Shown: positions 46,396-55,916 of the stretch, piece by piece | How the letters are laid out: every line of letters starts with the position of its first letter | Position numbering within the stretch: the stretch's first letter is position 1 | The notes under the pieces: generated by a model | The model's input: the letters and a program-made list of their open reading frames with translations, nothing else | What the model was told of the DNA's origin: nothing | Databases searched by the model: none | NCBI RefSeq assembly: GCF_016907545.1 | Contig: NZ_JAFBCD010000001.1 | Coordinates: forward strand, 1,612,001-1,676,000 | Reading direction: 5' to 3' | DNA from: Paenarthrobacter ilicis | GTDB lineage: Bacteria; Actinomycetota; Actinomycetes; Actinomycetales; Micrococcaceae | Length of the DNA: 64,000 nucleotides | Position numbers and translations under genes: made by a program

Positions 46396-47274
46396 TCAGG
46401 GAAGGGTCAGGATTTCCGCGCCGGTCTCCGTGACCAGCAGGGTGTGTTCGAACTGGGCGGTGCGCTTGTGGTCCTTGGTGACAACAGTCCAATCATCGGG
46501 CCACATGTCCCACTCGATGGTGCCCAGGGTCAACATGGGTTCGATGGTAAACACCATTCCGGTTTCGATCACGGTGTTGTACGCCGGGGCTGCGTCGTAG
46601 TGCGGGATGATCAGGCCGGTGTGGAAGGCCTCACCCACGCCGTGGCCGGTGAAGTCCCGCACCACTCCGTAGCCAAAGCGTTTGGCGTAGGACTGGATGG
46701 CGCGGCCAATGACGTTGATTTCGCGGCCCGGAGCCACGGCCTTGATGGCCCGGTTGAGCGACTCCCGCGTGCGCTCCACCAGAAGGCGGGATTCTTCATC
46801 AACGTCGCCAACAAGGAAGGTGTAGTTGGTATCTCCGTGGACCCCGTTGATGAAGGCCGTGATGTCGATGTTCAGGATGTCTCCGTCCTGCACCACGGTG
46901 GAGTCCGGAATGCCGTGGCAGATGACCTCATTGAGTGATGAACACAAGGACTTGGGAAAGCCGCGGTAACCCAGCGTCGACGGGTAAGCGTTGTGGTCCA
47001 GGAGGAACTCGTGGCCGATCTTGTCCAGGTGGTCAGTGGTGACCCCCGGCTCCAGGTGCTTTCCGACTTCAACGATTGCCTGGGCGGCGATCTTGCCTGC
47101 GATCCTGATCTTCTCAATGGTCTCTGCGGACTTCACCTCCGAGCCGGTGAACTTGGCCGGTCCTTTCCGTCCCACGTACTCCGGCCGGGGGATTGAGGCC
47201 GGCACGGGCCGTTCAGGACTGACGGTTCCCGGGGTCAGGGCGCCGATGGGTGCGGTCGAAGCAAGAGAAGGCAT
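46396..47274 (-). CDS. map: Methionine aminopeptidase, type I
   Basis: A 292-residue dinuclear metallopeptidase that removes initiator methionine. Metal ligands lie in [34 protein letters not shown] and FTIEPML, with the last Glu in HTLLVTE. An N-terminal extension of about 45 residues ([20 protein letters not shown]) with the PxxP-like stretch is typical of actinobacterial MetAP type Ic. TATGAT ends 6 bases before the ATG, so the message is probably leaderless. Confidence 0.95.
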   Translation of the reverse strand: MPSLASTAPIGALTPGTVSPERPVPASIPRPEYVGRKGPAKFTGSEVKSAETIEKIRIAGKIAAQAIVEVGKHLEPGVTTDHLDKIGHEFLLDHNAYPSTLGYRGFPKSLCSSLNEVICHGIPDSTVVQDGDILNIDITAFINGVHGDTNYTFLVGDVDEESRLLVERTRESLNRAIKAVAPGREINVIGRAIQSYAKRFGYGVVRDFTGHGVGEAFHTGLIIPHYDAAPAYNTVIETGMVFTIEPMLTLGTIEWDMWPDDWTVVTKDHKRTAQFEHTLLVTETGAEILTLP

Positions 47275-47280
47275 AGATTG

Positions 47281-47286
47281 ATCATA
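47281..47286 (-). promoter_or_regulatory. -10 hexamer of a predicted leaderless map mRNA
   Basis: TATGAT on the minus strand ends 6 bases before the ATG at 47274. Confidence 0.55.
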
Positions 47287-47374
47287 TAAGGCACGCAAGA
47301 GACGTAAGTAACAAAGCGCGGGAGTGCTTGCCTCACCTGCAAACGTTACGCCCGGGATGCACCAAGGAGTCACC

Positions 47375-47539
47375 ATGACGGAGTACTGGTACAACGTAAA
47401 AACCCACGAGATTGAAGAGGACGCCATGTCTGATTGGAGCCAATTGATTGGCCCCTACAAGACCAGGCAAGAGGCGGAGCATGCCTTGGAGAAGGTCAAG
47501 GCGCGCAACGAGGCGTGGGATTCGCAGGACGAGGACTGA
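47375..47539 (+). CDS. Small SPOR-like protein
   Basis: A 54-residue acidic protein: [19 protein letters not shown], then [20 protein letters not shown]. The [13 protein letters not shown] segment is the classic SPOR half-motif, and similar short actinobacterial proteins are annotated SPOR domain-containing. A single SPOR-like unit without signal peptide suggests a cytoplasmic role that is not known. The ATG is set by AAGGAG 6 bases upstream. It lies between map and panB, divergent from map, and ends only 25 bases from the panB stop. Confidence 0.82.
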   Translation: MTEYWYNVKTHEIEEDAMSDWSQLIGPYKTRQEAEHALEKVKARNEAWDSQDED

Positions 47540-47564
47540 CCCGGGCCGGGACTAGGCTGGACGG

Positions 47565-48470
47565 CTAGAAGGAGTGTTCCGGGCCGGGGAACTGCCCGGA
47601 CCGGACATCCTCTCCGAATTCCGCGGCAGCATCCGCCAAGGTGGTCCTCAGGTCAGCGTACTGCTTGACGAACTTTGCCATTTTGCCGCCACGCAGACCG
47701 GCCATGTCCTGCCATACGAGAACCTGTCCTGTGGTGTTCTTTCCTGCGCCGATTCCCACTGTGGGTACCCGCAGAGCGGCATCCACGGTGGCCGCGGTTT
47801 CTGCCGGCACCATTTCCATGAGCACGCTGAAGGCTCCCGCATCCTGCAGGGCCACGGCATCATCCACCAGCCGCTGGGCGTCATCTCCGCGGCCCTGGAC
47901 GCGATAGCCGCCCAATGAGTGCTCGCTCTGCGGGGTGAAGCCGATGTGGGCCATGACGGGAATGCCGGCTTGAACCATGGCTTTCACGGTTTCCGCGTAA
48001 TAGGCGGTGCCTTCGATCTTGACGGCATGCGCCAAGCCCTCCTTGAGGAACCTGACGCCGGTTGCGACAGCCTGCTCCTTGGACACCTCGTAGCTGCCGA
48101 AAGGGAGGTCGGCAACGATGAGGGCGCGCCTGGCGGACTTCGCCACAGCACGGCACAGGGGAAGGAGCTCATCCACCGTCACGGGCAGGCTGGTTTCGTT
48201 GCCGAACACATTGTTGGATGCGGAGTCACCCACCAGCAGTACTTCAATGCCGGCCTGGTCAAAGATCTCTGCCGTGTACTGCTCATAGGCCGTCAACATG
48301 GCGAAGTGCGTGCCGTTGTCCTTGGCCTGTTGGAGGTGGTGGATCCTGATCCTTGCCCCGGGCTTGGCTGCTGCGGGAGCAGTCGGAGTGGCAGCGGAGG
48401 CCGGCCCCGTTCCATAGGGTGCGGAAACTTCTGTGGGCGTGCCTGGTTCGGGAAGGTTGCTCGGGGCCAT
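47565..48470 (-). CDS. panB: 3-methyl-2-oxobutanoate hydroxymethyltransferase
   Basis: A 301-residue enzyme of pantothenate (coenzyme A) synthesis that transfers a hydroxymethyl group from methylene-tetrahydrofolate to alpha-ketoisovalerate. Magnesium-binding and active-site blocks include IEVLLVGDSASNNVFG, VVADLPFGSYEVSKEQ, VKIEGTAYYAETVKAM, VMAHIGFTPQS and VPTVGIGAGKNTTGQVLVW. An N-terminal Ala/Pro/Thr-rich extension of about 40 residues precedes IRIHHLQQAKDNG. TAGGCT lies 6 bases before the ATG (leaderless). M. tuberculosis panB also sits near glnE-glnA2. Confidence 0.94.
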   Translation of the reverse strand: MAPSNLPEPGTPTEVSAPYGTGPASAATPTAPAAAKPGARIRIHHLQQAKDNGTHFAMLTAYEQYTAEIFDQAGIEVLLVGDSASNNVFGNETSLPVTVDELLPLCRAVAKSARRALIVADLPFGSYEVSKEQAVATGVRFLKEGLAHAVKIEGTAYYAETVKAMVQAGIPVMAHIGFTPQSEHSLGGYRVQGRGDDAQRLVDDAVALQDAGAFSVLMEMVPAETAATVDAALRVPTVGIGAGKNTTGQVLVWQDMAGLRGGKMAKFVKQYADLRTTLADAAAEFGEDVRSGQFPGPEHSF

Positions 48471-48476
48471 GAGTAG

Positions 48477-48482
48477 AGCCTA
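48477..48482 (-). promoter_or_regulatory. -10 hexamer of a predicted leaderless panB mRNA
   Basis: TAGGCT on the minus strand ends 6 bases before the ATG at 48470. Confidence 0.5.
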
Positions 48483-48659
48483 AGCCGTGCCGGAGGGACC
48501 TGCCAGCGACGGTGGCGGGCATCACCTTATGTAAACGCTGTGTTACGCGCACGGACGGCTGCGGCATTAGCGGTGAACTCTTAGTAGAGTGAAGGCTGAG
48601 TTGCCGCGGCTTCATTCCTGTGAGCCGGCGGCATGGACACCACGTGGAGAAGAGGCCCT

Positions 48660-50000
48660 ATGGACCGCCAGCAAGAGTTCGTTCTGCGGACAATCGAAGA
48701 GCGTGACGTGCGCTTCGTACGCTTGTGGTTCACCGACGTCGTGGGTTCCCTTAAATCCGTGGCGCTTGCGCCGGCTGAAGTCGAAGGCGCTTTCGAGGAA
48801 GGCCTCGGCTTCGACGGCTCCGCGATTGAGGGCCTGGCGAGGGTATTCGAGTCCGACATGCTGGCGCAGCCGGACCCCTCCACGTTCCAGATCCTGCCGT
48901 GGCGCGGCGAGACCGAGCAGACCTCGCGCATGTTCTGCGACGTCCTGACGCCCGACGGCGAGCCCTCCGCAGCGGATCCCCGCAACGTCCTCAAGCGCAC
49001 TCTCGCCAAGGCCGCTGATATGGGATTCACCTGCTACACCCACCCCGAGATTGAGTTCTACCTCCTCAAGTCCAAGGATCTTGGCCCCGACGGAGCGCCG
49101 CTGCCGGTAGATGAAGGCGGGTACTTTGACCATGTTCCGGGCGGTGTGGCCCAGGACTTCCGGCGCACGGCGGTGACCATGCTTGAGTCGGTGGGCATCT
49201 CCGTGGAGTTCAGCCACCACGAGGCCGGCCCCGGCCAGAACGAGATTGACCTCCGGTACGCTGACGCCCTCCAGACGGCGGACAACATCATGACCTTCCG
49301 CACGGTCATCAAGGAGGTGGCCCTGCAGCAGGGAACGTACGCCACCTTCATGCCCAAGCCCTTCACGGACCACCCGGGCTCGGGCATGCACACCCACTTC
49401 TCCCTGTTTGAAGGGGACACCAACGCCTTCTTCGAGGCCGGAGCCGAGTTCCAGCTCTCCAAGACGGCCCGTCAGTTCATTGCCGGTATCCTCAAGCACG
49501 CTCCCGAGTTCACGGCTGTGACGAACCAGTTCGTGAACTCCTACAAGCGGCTCTGGGGTGGCGGCGAGGCGCCGAGCTACCTGAGTTGGGGCCACAACAA
49601 CCGTTCAGCGCTTGTCAGGGTTCCCCTGTACAAGCCCGGCAAGGGGCAATCCGCCCGCATCGAGTACCGGGGCATCGACTCCGCCACCAATCCGTACCTG
49701 GCCTATGCAGTACTTTTGGGCGCTGGACTCAAGGGAATTGAAGAAGGCTACGAACTGCCCGCCGCGGCAGAAGACGATGTTTGGTCACTGACCACCGCTG
49801 AGCGCCGGGCCATGGGCCACGCGCCCCTGCCCGCCAGCCTTCACGACGCCATCCGGGCCATGGAGGAATCGGAACTGGTTGCAGAGATCCTTGGCGAGCA
49901 GGTTTTTGAGCACTTCCTGCGCAACAAGCGTGCAGAGTGGCAGGACTACCGTCTTCAGGTCACTCCGTACGAATTGCAGCGCAACCTCGGCATTCTGTAG
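48660..50000 (+). CDS. glnA2: Glutamine synthetase, GlnA2 type
   Basis: A 446-residue type I glutamine synthetase that would make glutamine from glutamate, ammonia and ATP. GFDGSAIEGLARVFESDM (the Asp-latch region), PEIEFYLL, EFSHHEAGPGQNEIDLRYAD, MPKPFTDHPGSGMHTHFSLF and SARIEYRGIDSATNPYLAYA are family motifs. Where GlnA1 carries the adenylylated Tyr (DLYELP), this protein reads DDVWSLT, so GlnE probably does not control it. The ATG at 48660 has GAGAAGAGG upstream. A -10-like TAGAGT at 48583 implies a leader of about 65 bases. glnE follows after 8 bases. Confidence 0.92.
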   Translation: MDRQQEFVLRTIEERDVRFVRLWFTDVVGSLKSVALAPAEVEGAFEEGLGFDGSAIEGLARVFESDMLAQPDPSTFQILPWRGETEQTSRMFCDVLTPDGEPSAADPRNVLKRTLAKAADMGFTCYTHPEIEFYLLKSKDLGPDGAPLPVDEGGYFDHVPGGVAQDFRRTAVTMLESVGISVEFSHHEAGPGQNEIDLRYADALQTADNIMTFRTVIKEVALQQGTYATFMPKPFTDHPGSGMHTHFSLFEGDTNAFFEAGAEFQLSKTARQFIAGILKHAPEFTAVTNQFVNSYKRLWGGGEAPSYLSWGHNNRSALVRVPLYKPGKGQSARIEYRGIDSATNPYLAYAVLLGAGLKGIEEGYELPAAAEDDVWSLTTAERRAMGHAPLPASLHDAIRAMEESELVAEILGEQVFEHFLRNKRAEWQDYRLQVTPYELQRNLGIL

Positions 50001-50008
50001 GCGGGGCT

Positions 50009-53000
50009 GTGAGCCTTGCACGTCGGCTCATCTCAGCCGGGTTCAGTGACCTTGAGAAGGGCGAGAGGTTCCTTGCGGCTCCTGAGCTGGACGGCATGGA
50101 CCAGGATGCGCTTTTCGCCGGGCTGTCCATGGCAGCCAGCCCGGATACGGCATTGCAGTCCCTGGTTCGGCTGATCGAGAAGAACCCGGGACTTCGGAAG
50201 CTCGCCGCGGCTGATCAAGACACCAGCGAGCCCTTGTACCGGCTGCTGGGCGCCTCGGAAGCCTTGGGGGAGTTCCTCATGCGCCGGCCCGAGCACCTTG
50301 ATGTCTTTGATGTCCGGGTGAGCCCCGAGCCCCTGCCCGTTTCCAGCGAGGACCTGCGGTCTGCCCTCCTGCGGTCAGTGAAAGCGGACCCCAAGGCTCC
50401 CAGGCCTGTCGCTGGAGTCACCGGCGCTCCCGCTTACGCGGCGCTGCGGTCCGCATATCGCCGTGGCCTCACCGAGCTCGCCATCCGTGACCTCTGCGCA
50501 GCCTCGCCCCAGGACTACATGCCTGCGGTGGGGGCTGAGCTTGCCGACCTGGCAGGTGCCGCTGTGGAGGCGGCCTTGGCCGTATCCAGGGCCGAAGCCG
50601 CTGGCCAGTTCGGCGCCGAAGAGGTTGCCGACGTCGGCCTGGCGGTTATCGGTATGGGCAAATGCGGAGCGCGCGAGCTGAACTACATATCCGACGTCGA
50701 CGTCATCTACGTCATTGAGTCGGAACACCTCGACGATGCCAAAGCCGCCACCATAGGAACGGCGCTGGCCTCGGGGATCTCACGTGCCATTTCCTCCTCC
50801 GCGCCGGAACCCGGCCTGTGGGAAGTGGACGCCAACCTCCGGCCCGAAGGCAAATCAGGCCCATTGGTGCGTACCTTGGCCTCCCACCTGAGCTACTACG
50901 CACGGTGGGCGCAGAGCTGGGAGTTCCAGGCGCTGCTCAAGGCCCGGACCATTGCCGGAGACGCGGACCTGGGCCACCGGTATGAGGAAGCTGTCAAGCC
51001 ACTCGTCTGGGCATCGGCCGGCCGGGACGGCTTTGTGGAGTCTGTCCAGGCAATGCGCCGCAGGGTCACCGACTACATTCCCGCCGCTGAGGAGCACCGG
51101 CAGATCAAGCTCGGCAGGGGAGGGCTCAGGGACGTTGAGTTCACCGTTCAATTGCTGCAGCTGGTGCACGGCAAATCGGATGAAACGCTGCGGTGCAGGG
51201 ACACGACCTCTGCCATAGCGGCCCTGTCCGCCGGGGGATACATTGGCAGGACCGATGCCGCGGCTTTCGATAACGCCTACCGGTACCTCCGTCTCCTGGA
51301 ACACCGGATCCAGTTGTTCCAACTGCGTCGCACCCACCTGATGCCGGTTGCAGAAGACGCCCAGCGCTTCCTTGCCAAGGCCGTCCTGGGGCCTTTTTCG
51401 TCGGAACGTCCCAACCCCGAACAATTGATGGGTACGTGGCAGAAGACCAAGAAGTCCGTCCGGGAATTGCATGAGCGGATTTTCTACCGCCCGCTGCTGA
51501 ACACTGCCGCGAAGCTGAGCACAGAGGATGCCAAGCTGACTCCGGAAGCAGCCCAGGGTCGGCTGGCTGCGTTGGGCTACCTGGATCCACAGGGAGCAAT
51601 GCGGCACATCGAGGCCCTGACGGCCGGTGTGAGCAGGCGGGCGGCGTTGCAGCGGCAGTTGCTGCCCATCCTCCTCGGGTGGTTGGCTGAGGGCGTGGAT
51701 CCCGACGCCGGTCTGCTCGCCTTCCGCCGGGTCAGTGAAGCCTTGGGCACCACCCACTGGTATTTGGGCCTCCTGCGGGATTCCCAGGCCGCGGCCGAGC
51801 GCTTGTGCCACGTGCTGTCCAATTCCAGGCTGATATCGGATCTGCTGGAAGTTTCACCGGAATCCGTGGCGTGGCTGGGCAGCGACAAGGAACTGGTTCC
51901 TGTCCGCTTCGATGCCCAATGGCAGGAGATCACGTCCAAGCTCTCCCGTCATCCGGATCCGGAAAGTGCCATGAGGCTGATCAGGCTCATCCGCCGCCGG
52001 GAGATCCTGCGGACAGCCATCGCGGACAGTGCCGGGCTCCTGGACCAGGACGCCGTGGGAGTTGCCTTGGCTGAGACTGACAGGGCAGCCGTCCTGGGCG
52101 CCCTTCATGTTGCCGAGTCCGTGATCATGGCCGCCGGACCACTTAAGACCGACGTATTGGTGGTGGCAATGGGCAGGCAAGGGGGCCGCGAGATCGGTTA
52201 CGGCTCCGATGCTGACGTGATCTACGTGCACCGTGCGCGCCCCGGCTTCAGCGACGCGGAAGCGCAGGAGCAAGCAGCAACGATCGTAGCGAAGGTGTCC
52301 AGCCTGCTGACCCAACCGCTCAAGCCGGCCATTATGGCCGAACGCGTCCTGATGGTGGACGCCGACCTGCGTCCTGAGGGGAAGAACGGCGCCATGGTCC
52401 GTTCCTTGGACTCCTACGCAGAGTATTACCGGCGATGGTCGCTGATATGGGAAGCCCAAGCGCTGCTGCGTGCCAAGCCCATGGCAGGATCCGATGCCTT
52501 GGCCGAGGACTTCGTGAAACTCATCGACACAGTGAGATACCCCAACGAGCTCCCGGAGCAGGACGTCCGGGAAATCCGGCGCATCAAAGCCCGTGTGGAG
52601 TCGGAGCGTTTGCCCCGCGGAGCTGACCCGGCACGCCATGTGAAATTGGGGCGCGGTGGTCTCAGCGACGTCGAGTGGCTGGTGCAGTTGCTCCAGTTGC
52701 AGCATGCCGGCAAGCATCCCGGGCTGCGGACCACCTCCACCATGGCTGCCCTGGACTCAGCGGTGGAACTCCACCTTCTGGACGGTGAGGACGCTGCGCT
52801 CCTGAAGCAGGCCTGGCGTCTGGCGAGCCGCATCCGCTCCGCCAACGTGATTGTTACCGGGCGGGCTTCGGACCTCCTGCCGTCATCCCGCAAGGACCTC
52901 GAGGCGGCCGCACGCTGGTGCGGGTACCCGCCCGGTAAAGCGGGGCAGTTTGAAGAAGACTACTTGCGGTTGAGCCGAAGGGCCCGCGCGGTTTTTGAAA

Positions 53001-53020
53001 AGGAGTTCTACGGACATTAG
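50009..53020 (+). CDS. glnE: Bifunctional glutamine synthetase adenylyltransferase/deadenylylase
   Basis: A 1003-residue protein with two nucleotidyltransferase domains that add and remove AMP on glutamine synthetase in response to nitrogen status. The first active site (IGMGKCGARELNYISDVDVI) removes AMP and the second (AMGRQGGREIGYGSDADVI) adds it. Both Asp pairs are intact. Each is followed by ANLRPEGKSGPLVR or ADLRPEGKNGAMVR and an LGRGGL(R/S)DVE motif. The GTG start lies 8 bases after glnA2. Its target GlnA1 is encoded 1.4 kb away on the other strand, as in M. tuberculosis. Confidence 0.95.
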   Translation: MSLARRLISAGFSDLEKGERFLAAPELDGMDQDALFAGLSMAASPDTALQSLVRLIEKNPGLRKLAAADQDTSEPLYRLLGASEALGEFLMRRPEHLDVFDVRVSPEPLPVSSEDLRSALLRSVKADPKAPRPVAGVTGAPAYAALRSAYRRGLTELAIRDLCAASPQDYMPAVGAELADLAGAAVEAALAVSRAEAAGQFGAEEVADVGLAVIGMGKCGARELNYISDVDVIYVIESEHLDDAKAATIGTALASGISRAISSSAPEPGLWEVDANLRPEGKSGPLVRTLASHLSYYARWAQSWEFQALLKARTIAGDADLGHRYEEAVKPLVWASAGRDGFVESVQAMRRRVTDYIPAAEEHRQIKLGRGGLRDVEFTVQLLQLVHGKSDETLRCRDTTSAIAALSAGGYIGRTDAAAFDNAYRYLRLLEHRIQLFQLRRTHLMPVAEDAQRFLAKAVLGPFSSERPNPEQLMGTWQKTKKSVRELHERIFYRPLLNTAAKLSTEDAKLTPEAAQGRLAALGYLDPQGAMRHIEALTAGVSRRAALQRQLLPILLGWLAEGVDPDAGLLAFRRVSEALGTTHWYLGLLRDSQAAAERLCHVLSNSRLISDLLEVSPESVAWLGSDKELVPVRFDAQWQEITSKLSRHPDPESAMRLIRLIRRREILRTAIADSAGLLDQDAVGVALAETDRAAVLGALHVAESVIMAAGPLKTDVLVVAMGRQGGREIGYGSDADVIYVHRARPGFSDAEAQEQAATIVAKVSSLLTQPLKPAIMAERVLMVDADLRPEGKNGAMVRSLDSYAEYYRRWSLIWEAQALLRAKPMAGSDALAEDFVKLIDTVRYPNELPEQDVREIRRIKARVESERLPRGADPARHVKLGRGGLSDVEWLVQLLQLQHAGKHPGLRTTSTMAALDSAVELHLLDGEDAALLKQAWRLASRIRSANVIVTGRASDLLPSSRKDLEAAARWCGYPPGKAGQFEEDYLRLSRRARAVFEKEFYGH

Positions 53021-53036
53021 CGGGAACCAGACCCCC

Positions 53037-53615
53037 ATGGCCGCTGACGTTCCTCCCGCGCGGGAGGTATCAAACCCACTGTGGGGTGGAGATATCTGGC
53101 TGGTTCCCCTGAAGATGCTCGACGACGACTCCCGCGACATCCAGCTGGGGGCGGTGGCCGCCCTGGCGGTCACCGAAGGCCAGCGCACCTTCGTGGGCGA
53201 TCCCCTCCGCATGATGCTGGTGGGCCTGGAAGAAGAAGCCCGCTGGCCGTACGTTATGGAATCAGGCGGTGCTGCCGTAGGCGTGCTGACCCTGCAAACC
53301 GGTGCGGCGGGTCTTGCCGGGTGGGCTGATGATGACGCACTGTGGCTGCTCAGGGGCTTCCTCATTGATTCGGGAAGCCAGGGCCGTGGCCTCGGCACCT
53401 TGGCCGCGGCGGCCGCCGTCGACGAAGCCCGCAAACTGACGGTACGGCTGGGTGGTGACCAGTCCGGCGTCGTACTGTCCGTCAACGAACGCAATCCAGC
53501 GGGCCTGGCGGCTTACGCCAAAGCCGGCTTTACTGACGCCGGGCAGTACCTGGGCGGAAGCGCGGGACCGCAAAGGACGATGGTGAAGCTTTTCCGGCCG
53601 AGGACACCGCAGTAA
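53037..53615 (+). CDS. GNAT-family N-acetyltransferase
   Basis: A 192-residue GNAT protein. The acetyl-CoA motif A is LLRGFLIDSGSQGRGLGTLA (Q/R-x-x-G-x-G/A), followed by VVLSVNERNPAGLAAYAKAGF, the usual motif B. Substrate unknown. The frame is open from within glnE. I chose the ATG at 53037, though the ribosome site (GCGGGA) is weak and a start further upstream is possible. It is adjacent to glnE and probably cotranscribed. A palindrome with an A run follows at 53648. Confidence 0.8.
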   Translation: MAADVPPAREVSNPLWGGDIWLVPLKMLDDDSRDIQLGAVAALAVTEGQRTFVGDPLRMMLVGLEEEARWPYVMESGGAAVGVLTLQTGAAGLAGWADDDALWLLRGFLIDSGSQGRGLGTLAAAAAVDEARKLTVRLGGDQSGVVLSVNERNPAGLAAYAKAGFTDAGQYLGGSAGPQRTMVKLFRPRTPQ

Positions 53616-53647
53616 CCAAGTAGTCGGCCAGGTGAAGTTCCGAAAAA

Positions 53648-53666
53648 ACGAGTACACACTACTCGT
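53648..53666. promoter_or_regulatory. Inverted repeat with adjacent A-run (minus-strand terminator or operator)
   Basis: ACGAGTA-CACAC-TACTCGT, preceded on the plus strand by AAAAAA. Read on the minus strand it is a stem followed by TTTTTT, the form of a rho-independent terminator, although both neighbouring genes are on the plus strand. Confidence 0.5.
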
Positions 53667-53692
53667 GTCCTCGGGTATGGCAGGCAGGCAGC

Positions 53693-53836
53693 ATGGTCCG
53701 TATGACGGCCTACGTGATTGAATCAGCAGCCCTGGTCCACCGCTGCCAATGCTGCGGCGAAGAAACCGGGCAAGTGTTCTGCCCGGACTGCGCAGCACCG
53801 GACGAACCCGGGAAGTCGCCCACCACCGCGCATTGA
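53693..53836 (+). CDS. 47-residue zinc-ribbon protein, unknown function
   Basis: A short open frame with a clear metal-binding pattern: CQCCG at 18-22 and CPDC at 30-33 give Cys18-x-x-Cys21 and Cys30-x-x-Cys33, the spacing of a small zinc ribbon. Cys20 is extra. The tail (APDEPGKSPTTAH) is polar. A second in-frame ATG at 53702 could be the start. The ribosome site is weak (GGCAGG). It lies alone between the GNAT gene and an orphan gene. I cannot assign a function, and a short non-coding call cannot be excluded. Confidence 0.55.
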   Translation: MVRMTAYVIESAALVHRCQCCGEETGQVFCPDCAAPDEPGKSPTTAH

Positions 53837-53932
53837 CGCTGCGGGAAATCCTCTGCATCGAGCCGGTATGCCTAAAAGATAAGTATCCTTATAGACTTCT
53901 CCTGTCACTGTTCTCGGACGTTAGGGGAAGTA

Positions 53933-54283
53933 ATGGAATACAACGGAAGCCCGGCAGAGAGGGCTGTAGCGGCCGGGGATTTGGACCGCCGACACGTTGG
54001 GCAAAGCGTGAGCTTCCAGCCCAACGACTTCACGGTAGTCTTCGGGACCATCGCGGGCATTGCCCGGACAGAAGCACTGGTGTACCTGTCCCTGTCCGGC
54101 GTGGCGGGTGGTACCCACCTCAAGGACGAGTACGACCTCCCGGTAGACAAGCACGTGTACCTTCAGCTGGACCCGCTCGGCAGCGCCGAGAAGGGCCTCT
54201 CAGAGGCAGCCTCGTTCGTCAAGGACAAGCTTGACGAGATCACCAGGAACATCAAGGACCGGGATCAGGGCAAGTCCGAATAA
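53933..54283 (+). CDS. Orphan 116-residue protein
   Basis: A small acidic cytoplasmic protein with no recognised domain. The middle (VGQSVSFQPNDFTVVFGTIAGI, then EALVYLSLSGV) looks like a beta-rich fold. The last 30 residues (AEKGLSEAASFVKDKLDEIT) are helical and charged. The ATG is set by GGGGAAG 2-3 bases upstream. The 96-base gap before it is AT-rich and holds TATCCT and TATAGA boxes, so it has its own promoter. A strong bidirectional terminator separates it from glnA1. I do not recognise a family. Confidence 0.72.
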   Translation: MEYNGSPAERAVAAGDLDRRHVGQSVSFQPNDFTVVFGTIAGIARTEALVYLSLSGVAGGTHLKDEYDLPVDKHVYLQLDPLGSAEKGLSEAASFVKDKLDEITRNIKDRDQGKSE

Positions 54284-54294
54284 GCCGTTAAAGC

Positions 54295-54336
54295 AAAGGC
54301 CAGCGCCAATCCTTCCGGACTGACGCTGGCCTTTTT
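54295..54336. terminator. Bidirectional terminator between the orphan gene and glnA
   Basis: AAAGGCCAGCG and CGCTGGCCTTTTT form an 11-bp stem with A and T runs on the flanks. Confidence 0.92.
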
Positions 54337-54363
54337 GCTGGTTACAGCGAGTGCACGTAAATG

Positions 54364-55788
54364 CTAGACGCCGTAGTAGAGCTCGAACTCGTAGGGGTTC
54401 GGGCGCAGGGACAGCGGCTTGATCTCGTTCTCGTACTTGTAGTCGATCCAAGTATCGATCAGGTCCTGGGTGAAGACACCGCCGGCCTGCAGGAACTCGT
54501 TGTCCTCGCGCAGTGCCTCAAGTGCTTCCTCCAGGGTGCCCGGAGCCTTGGGGATGTCCTTTGCTTCCTCGGCCGGGAGCTCGTAGAGGTCCTTGTCGAT
54601 GGGAGCCGGGGGTTCAATGCGGTTGCGGATGCCGTCGATGCCGGCCATCAGCTGGGCAGCGAATGCCAGGTACGGGTTGGAGGAGGGGTCAGGTGCGCGG
54701 AACTCAATGCGCTTGGCCTTGGGGTTGGTGCCCGTGATCGGGATACGGATACCGGCGGAGCGGTTGCCCTGCGAGTACACCATGTTCACGGGAGCTTCGA
54801 AGCCCTTCACCAGGCGGCGGTAGGAGTTAACCGTCGGGTTGGTGAAAGCCAGAACAGCCGAGGAGTGCTTCAACAGGCCGCCGATGTACCAGCGAGCCAT
54901 GTCGGAAAGACCCGCGTAGCCCTTCTCGTCGTAGAACAGGGGATCGCCGTTGCTCCAGAGTGACTGGTGGCAGTGCATGCCCGAGCCGTTGTCTCCAAAG
55001 ACAGGCTTGGGCATGAAGGTAACGGACTTGCCCCAGGCATCTGCGGTGTTCTTGATGATGTACTTGAACTTCTGCAGGTCATCTGCAGCCGCTGTCAGCG
55101 TGGTGAACTTGTAGTTGATCTCAGCCTGGCCGGCGGATCCAACTTCGTGGTGGGAGCGCTCAACTTCAAGGCCGGCCTTGTCCAGTTCGATGCACATGGC
55201 GTCGCGGAGGTCCGCCTGCTTGTCGGTGGGGGAGACCGGGAAGTAACCGCCCTTGACGGGGGTCTTGTACCCGAGGTTTCCGCCTTCTTCCTTGCGGCCG
55301 GTGTTCCAGTGGGCTTCTTCAGAGTCGATCTTGTAGAAGCTGCCCTGCGGGGAGGACTCGTACTGGATGTTGTCGAAGACAAAGAACTCGGCTTCGGGAG
55401 CGAAGAACGCGGTGTCGGCGATACCCGTGGAGGCGAGGTACGCTTCGGCCTTCTCTGCCACGCCGCGGGGATCGCGGTGGTAGGGGTCGCCCGTCCGGGG
55501 GTTCACGATGGAGAAGTTCAGTGCGAGCGTCTTCTCGATGCGGAAAGTATCCACAAACGCGGAAGTCACGTCAGGGATGAGCTGCATGTCGGATTCAGCG
55601 ATGCCCTGGAAGCCGCGGATGGACGAGCCGTCGAAGAGCTGGCCGTGGACGAAGAAGTCGAGGTCCACGCTCTTTGCAGGCACGTTGAAGTGCTGCTGGA
55701 CACCGGGGAGGTCGGTGAAGCGGATATCGACGAACTTGACATCTTCGTCTTTGATGAACTTGAGGACTTCGTCCGCAGTCTTGAACAT
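54364..55788 (-). CDS. glnA: Glutamine synthetase, type I (GlnA1)
   Basis: A 474-residue dodecameric glutamine synthetase, the main ammonia-assimilating enzyme. [32 protein letters not shown], the metal and ATP motifs [17 protein letters not shown] and [18 protein letters not shown], and [16 protein letters not shown] are standard. The adenylylation site [11 protein letters not shown] is intact, so GlnE (49.9-53 kb) can control it. AAGGAG precedes the ATG. A GlnR-type operator lies about 130 bases upstream. Confidence 0.97.
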   Translation of the reverse strand: MFKTADEVLKFIKDEDVKFVDIRFTDLPGVQQHFNVPAKSVDLDFFVHGQLFDGSSIRGFQGIAESDMQLIPDVTSAFVDTFRIEKTLALNFSIVNPRTGDPYHRDPRGVAEKAEAYLASTGIADTAFFAPEAEFFVFDNIQYESSPQGSFYKIDSEEAHWNTGRKEEGGNLGYKTPVKGGYFPVSPTDKQADLRDAMCIELDKAGLEVERSHHEVGSAGQAEINYKFTTLTAAADDLQKFKYIIKNTADAWGKSVTFMPKPVFGDNGSGMHCHQSLWSNGDPLFYDEKGYAGLSDMARWYIGGLLKHSSAVLAFTNPTVNSYRRLVKGFEAPVNMVYSQGNRSAGIRIPITGTNPKAKRIEFRAPDPSSNPYLAFAAQLMAGIDGIRNRIEPPAPIDKDLYELPAEEAKDIPKAPGTLEEALEALREDNEFLQAGGVFTQDLIDTWIDYKYENEIKPLSLRPNPYEFELYYGV

Positions 55789-55916
55789 CTATGCTCCTTA
55801 TGCATATCAAGTAACAGGCCCGGGAGGCCGCTGATGCAGTCTCTACACAGGACCGGTGACACAAAAGATCCCCTGGCCATGGTGGCTGGCAACTCCTATC
55901 ACCATAGGGAGATGGG

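Noticed and set aside
53723..53908. Minus-strand 61-codon frame over the zinc-ribbon gene
   Set aside because: No ribosome site, no motif, and antisense to the Cys-patterned frame.
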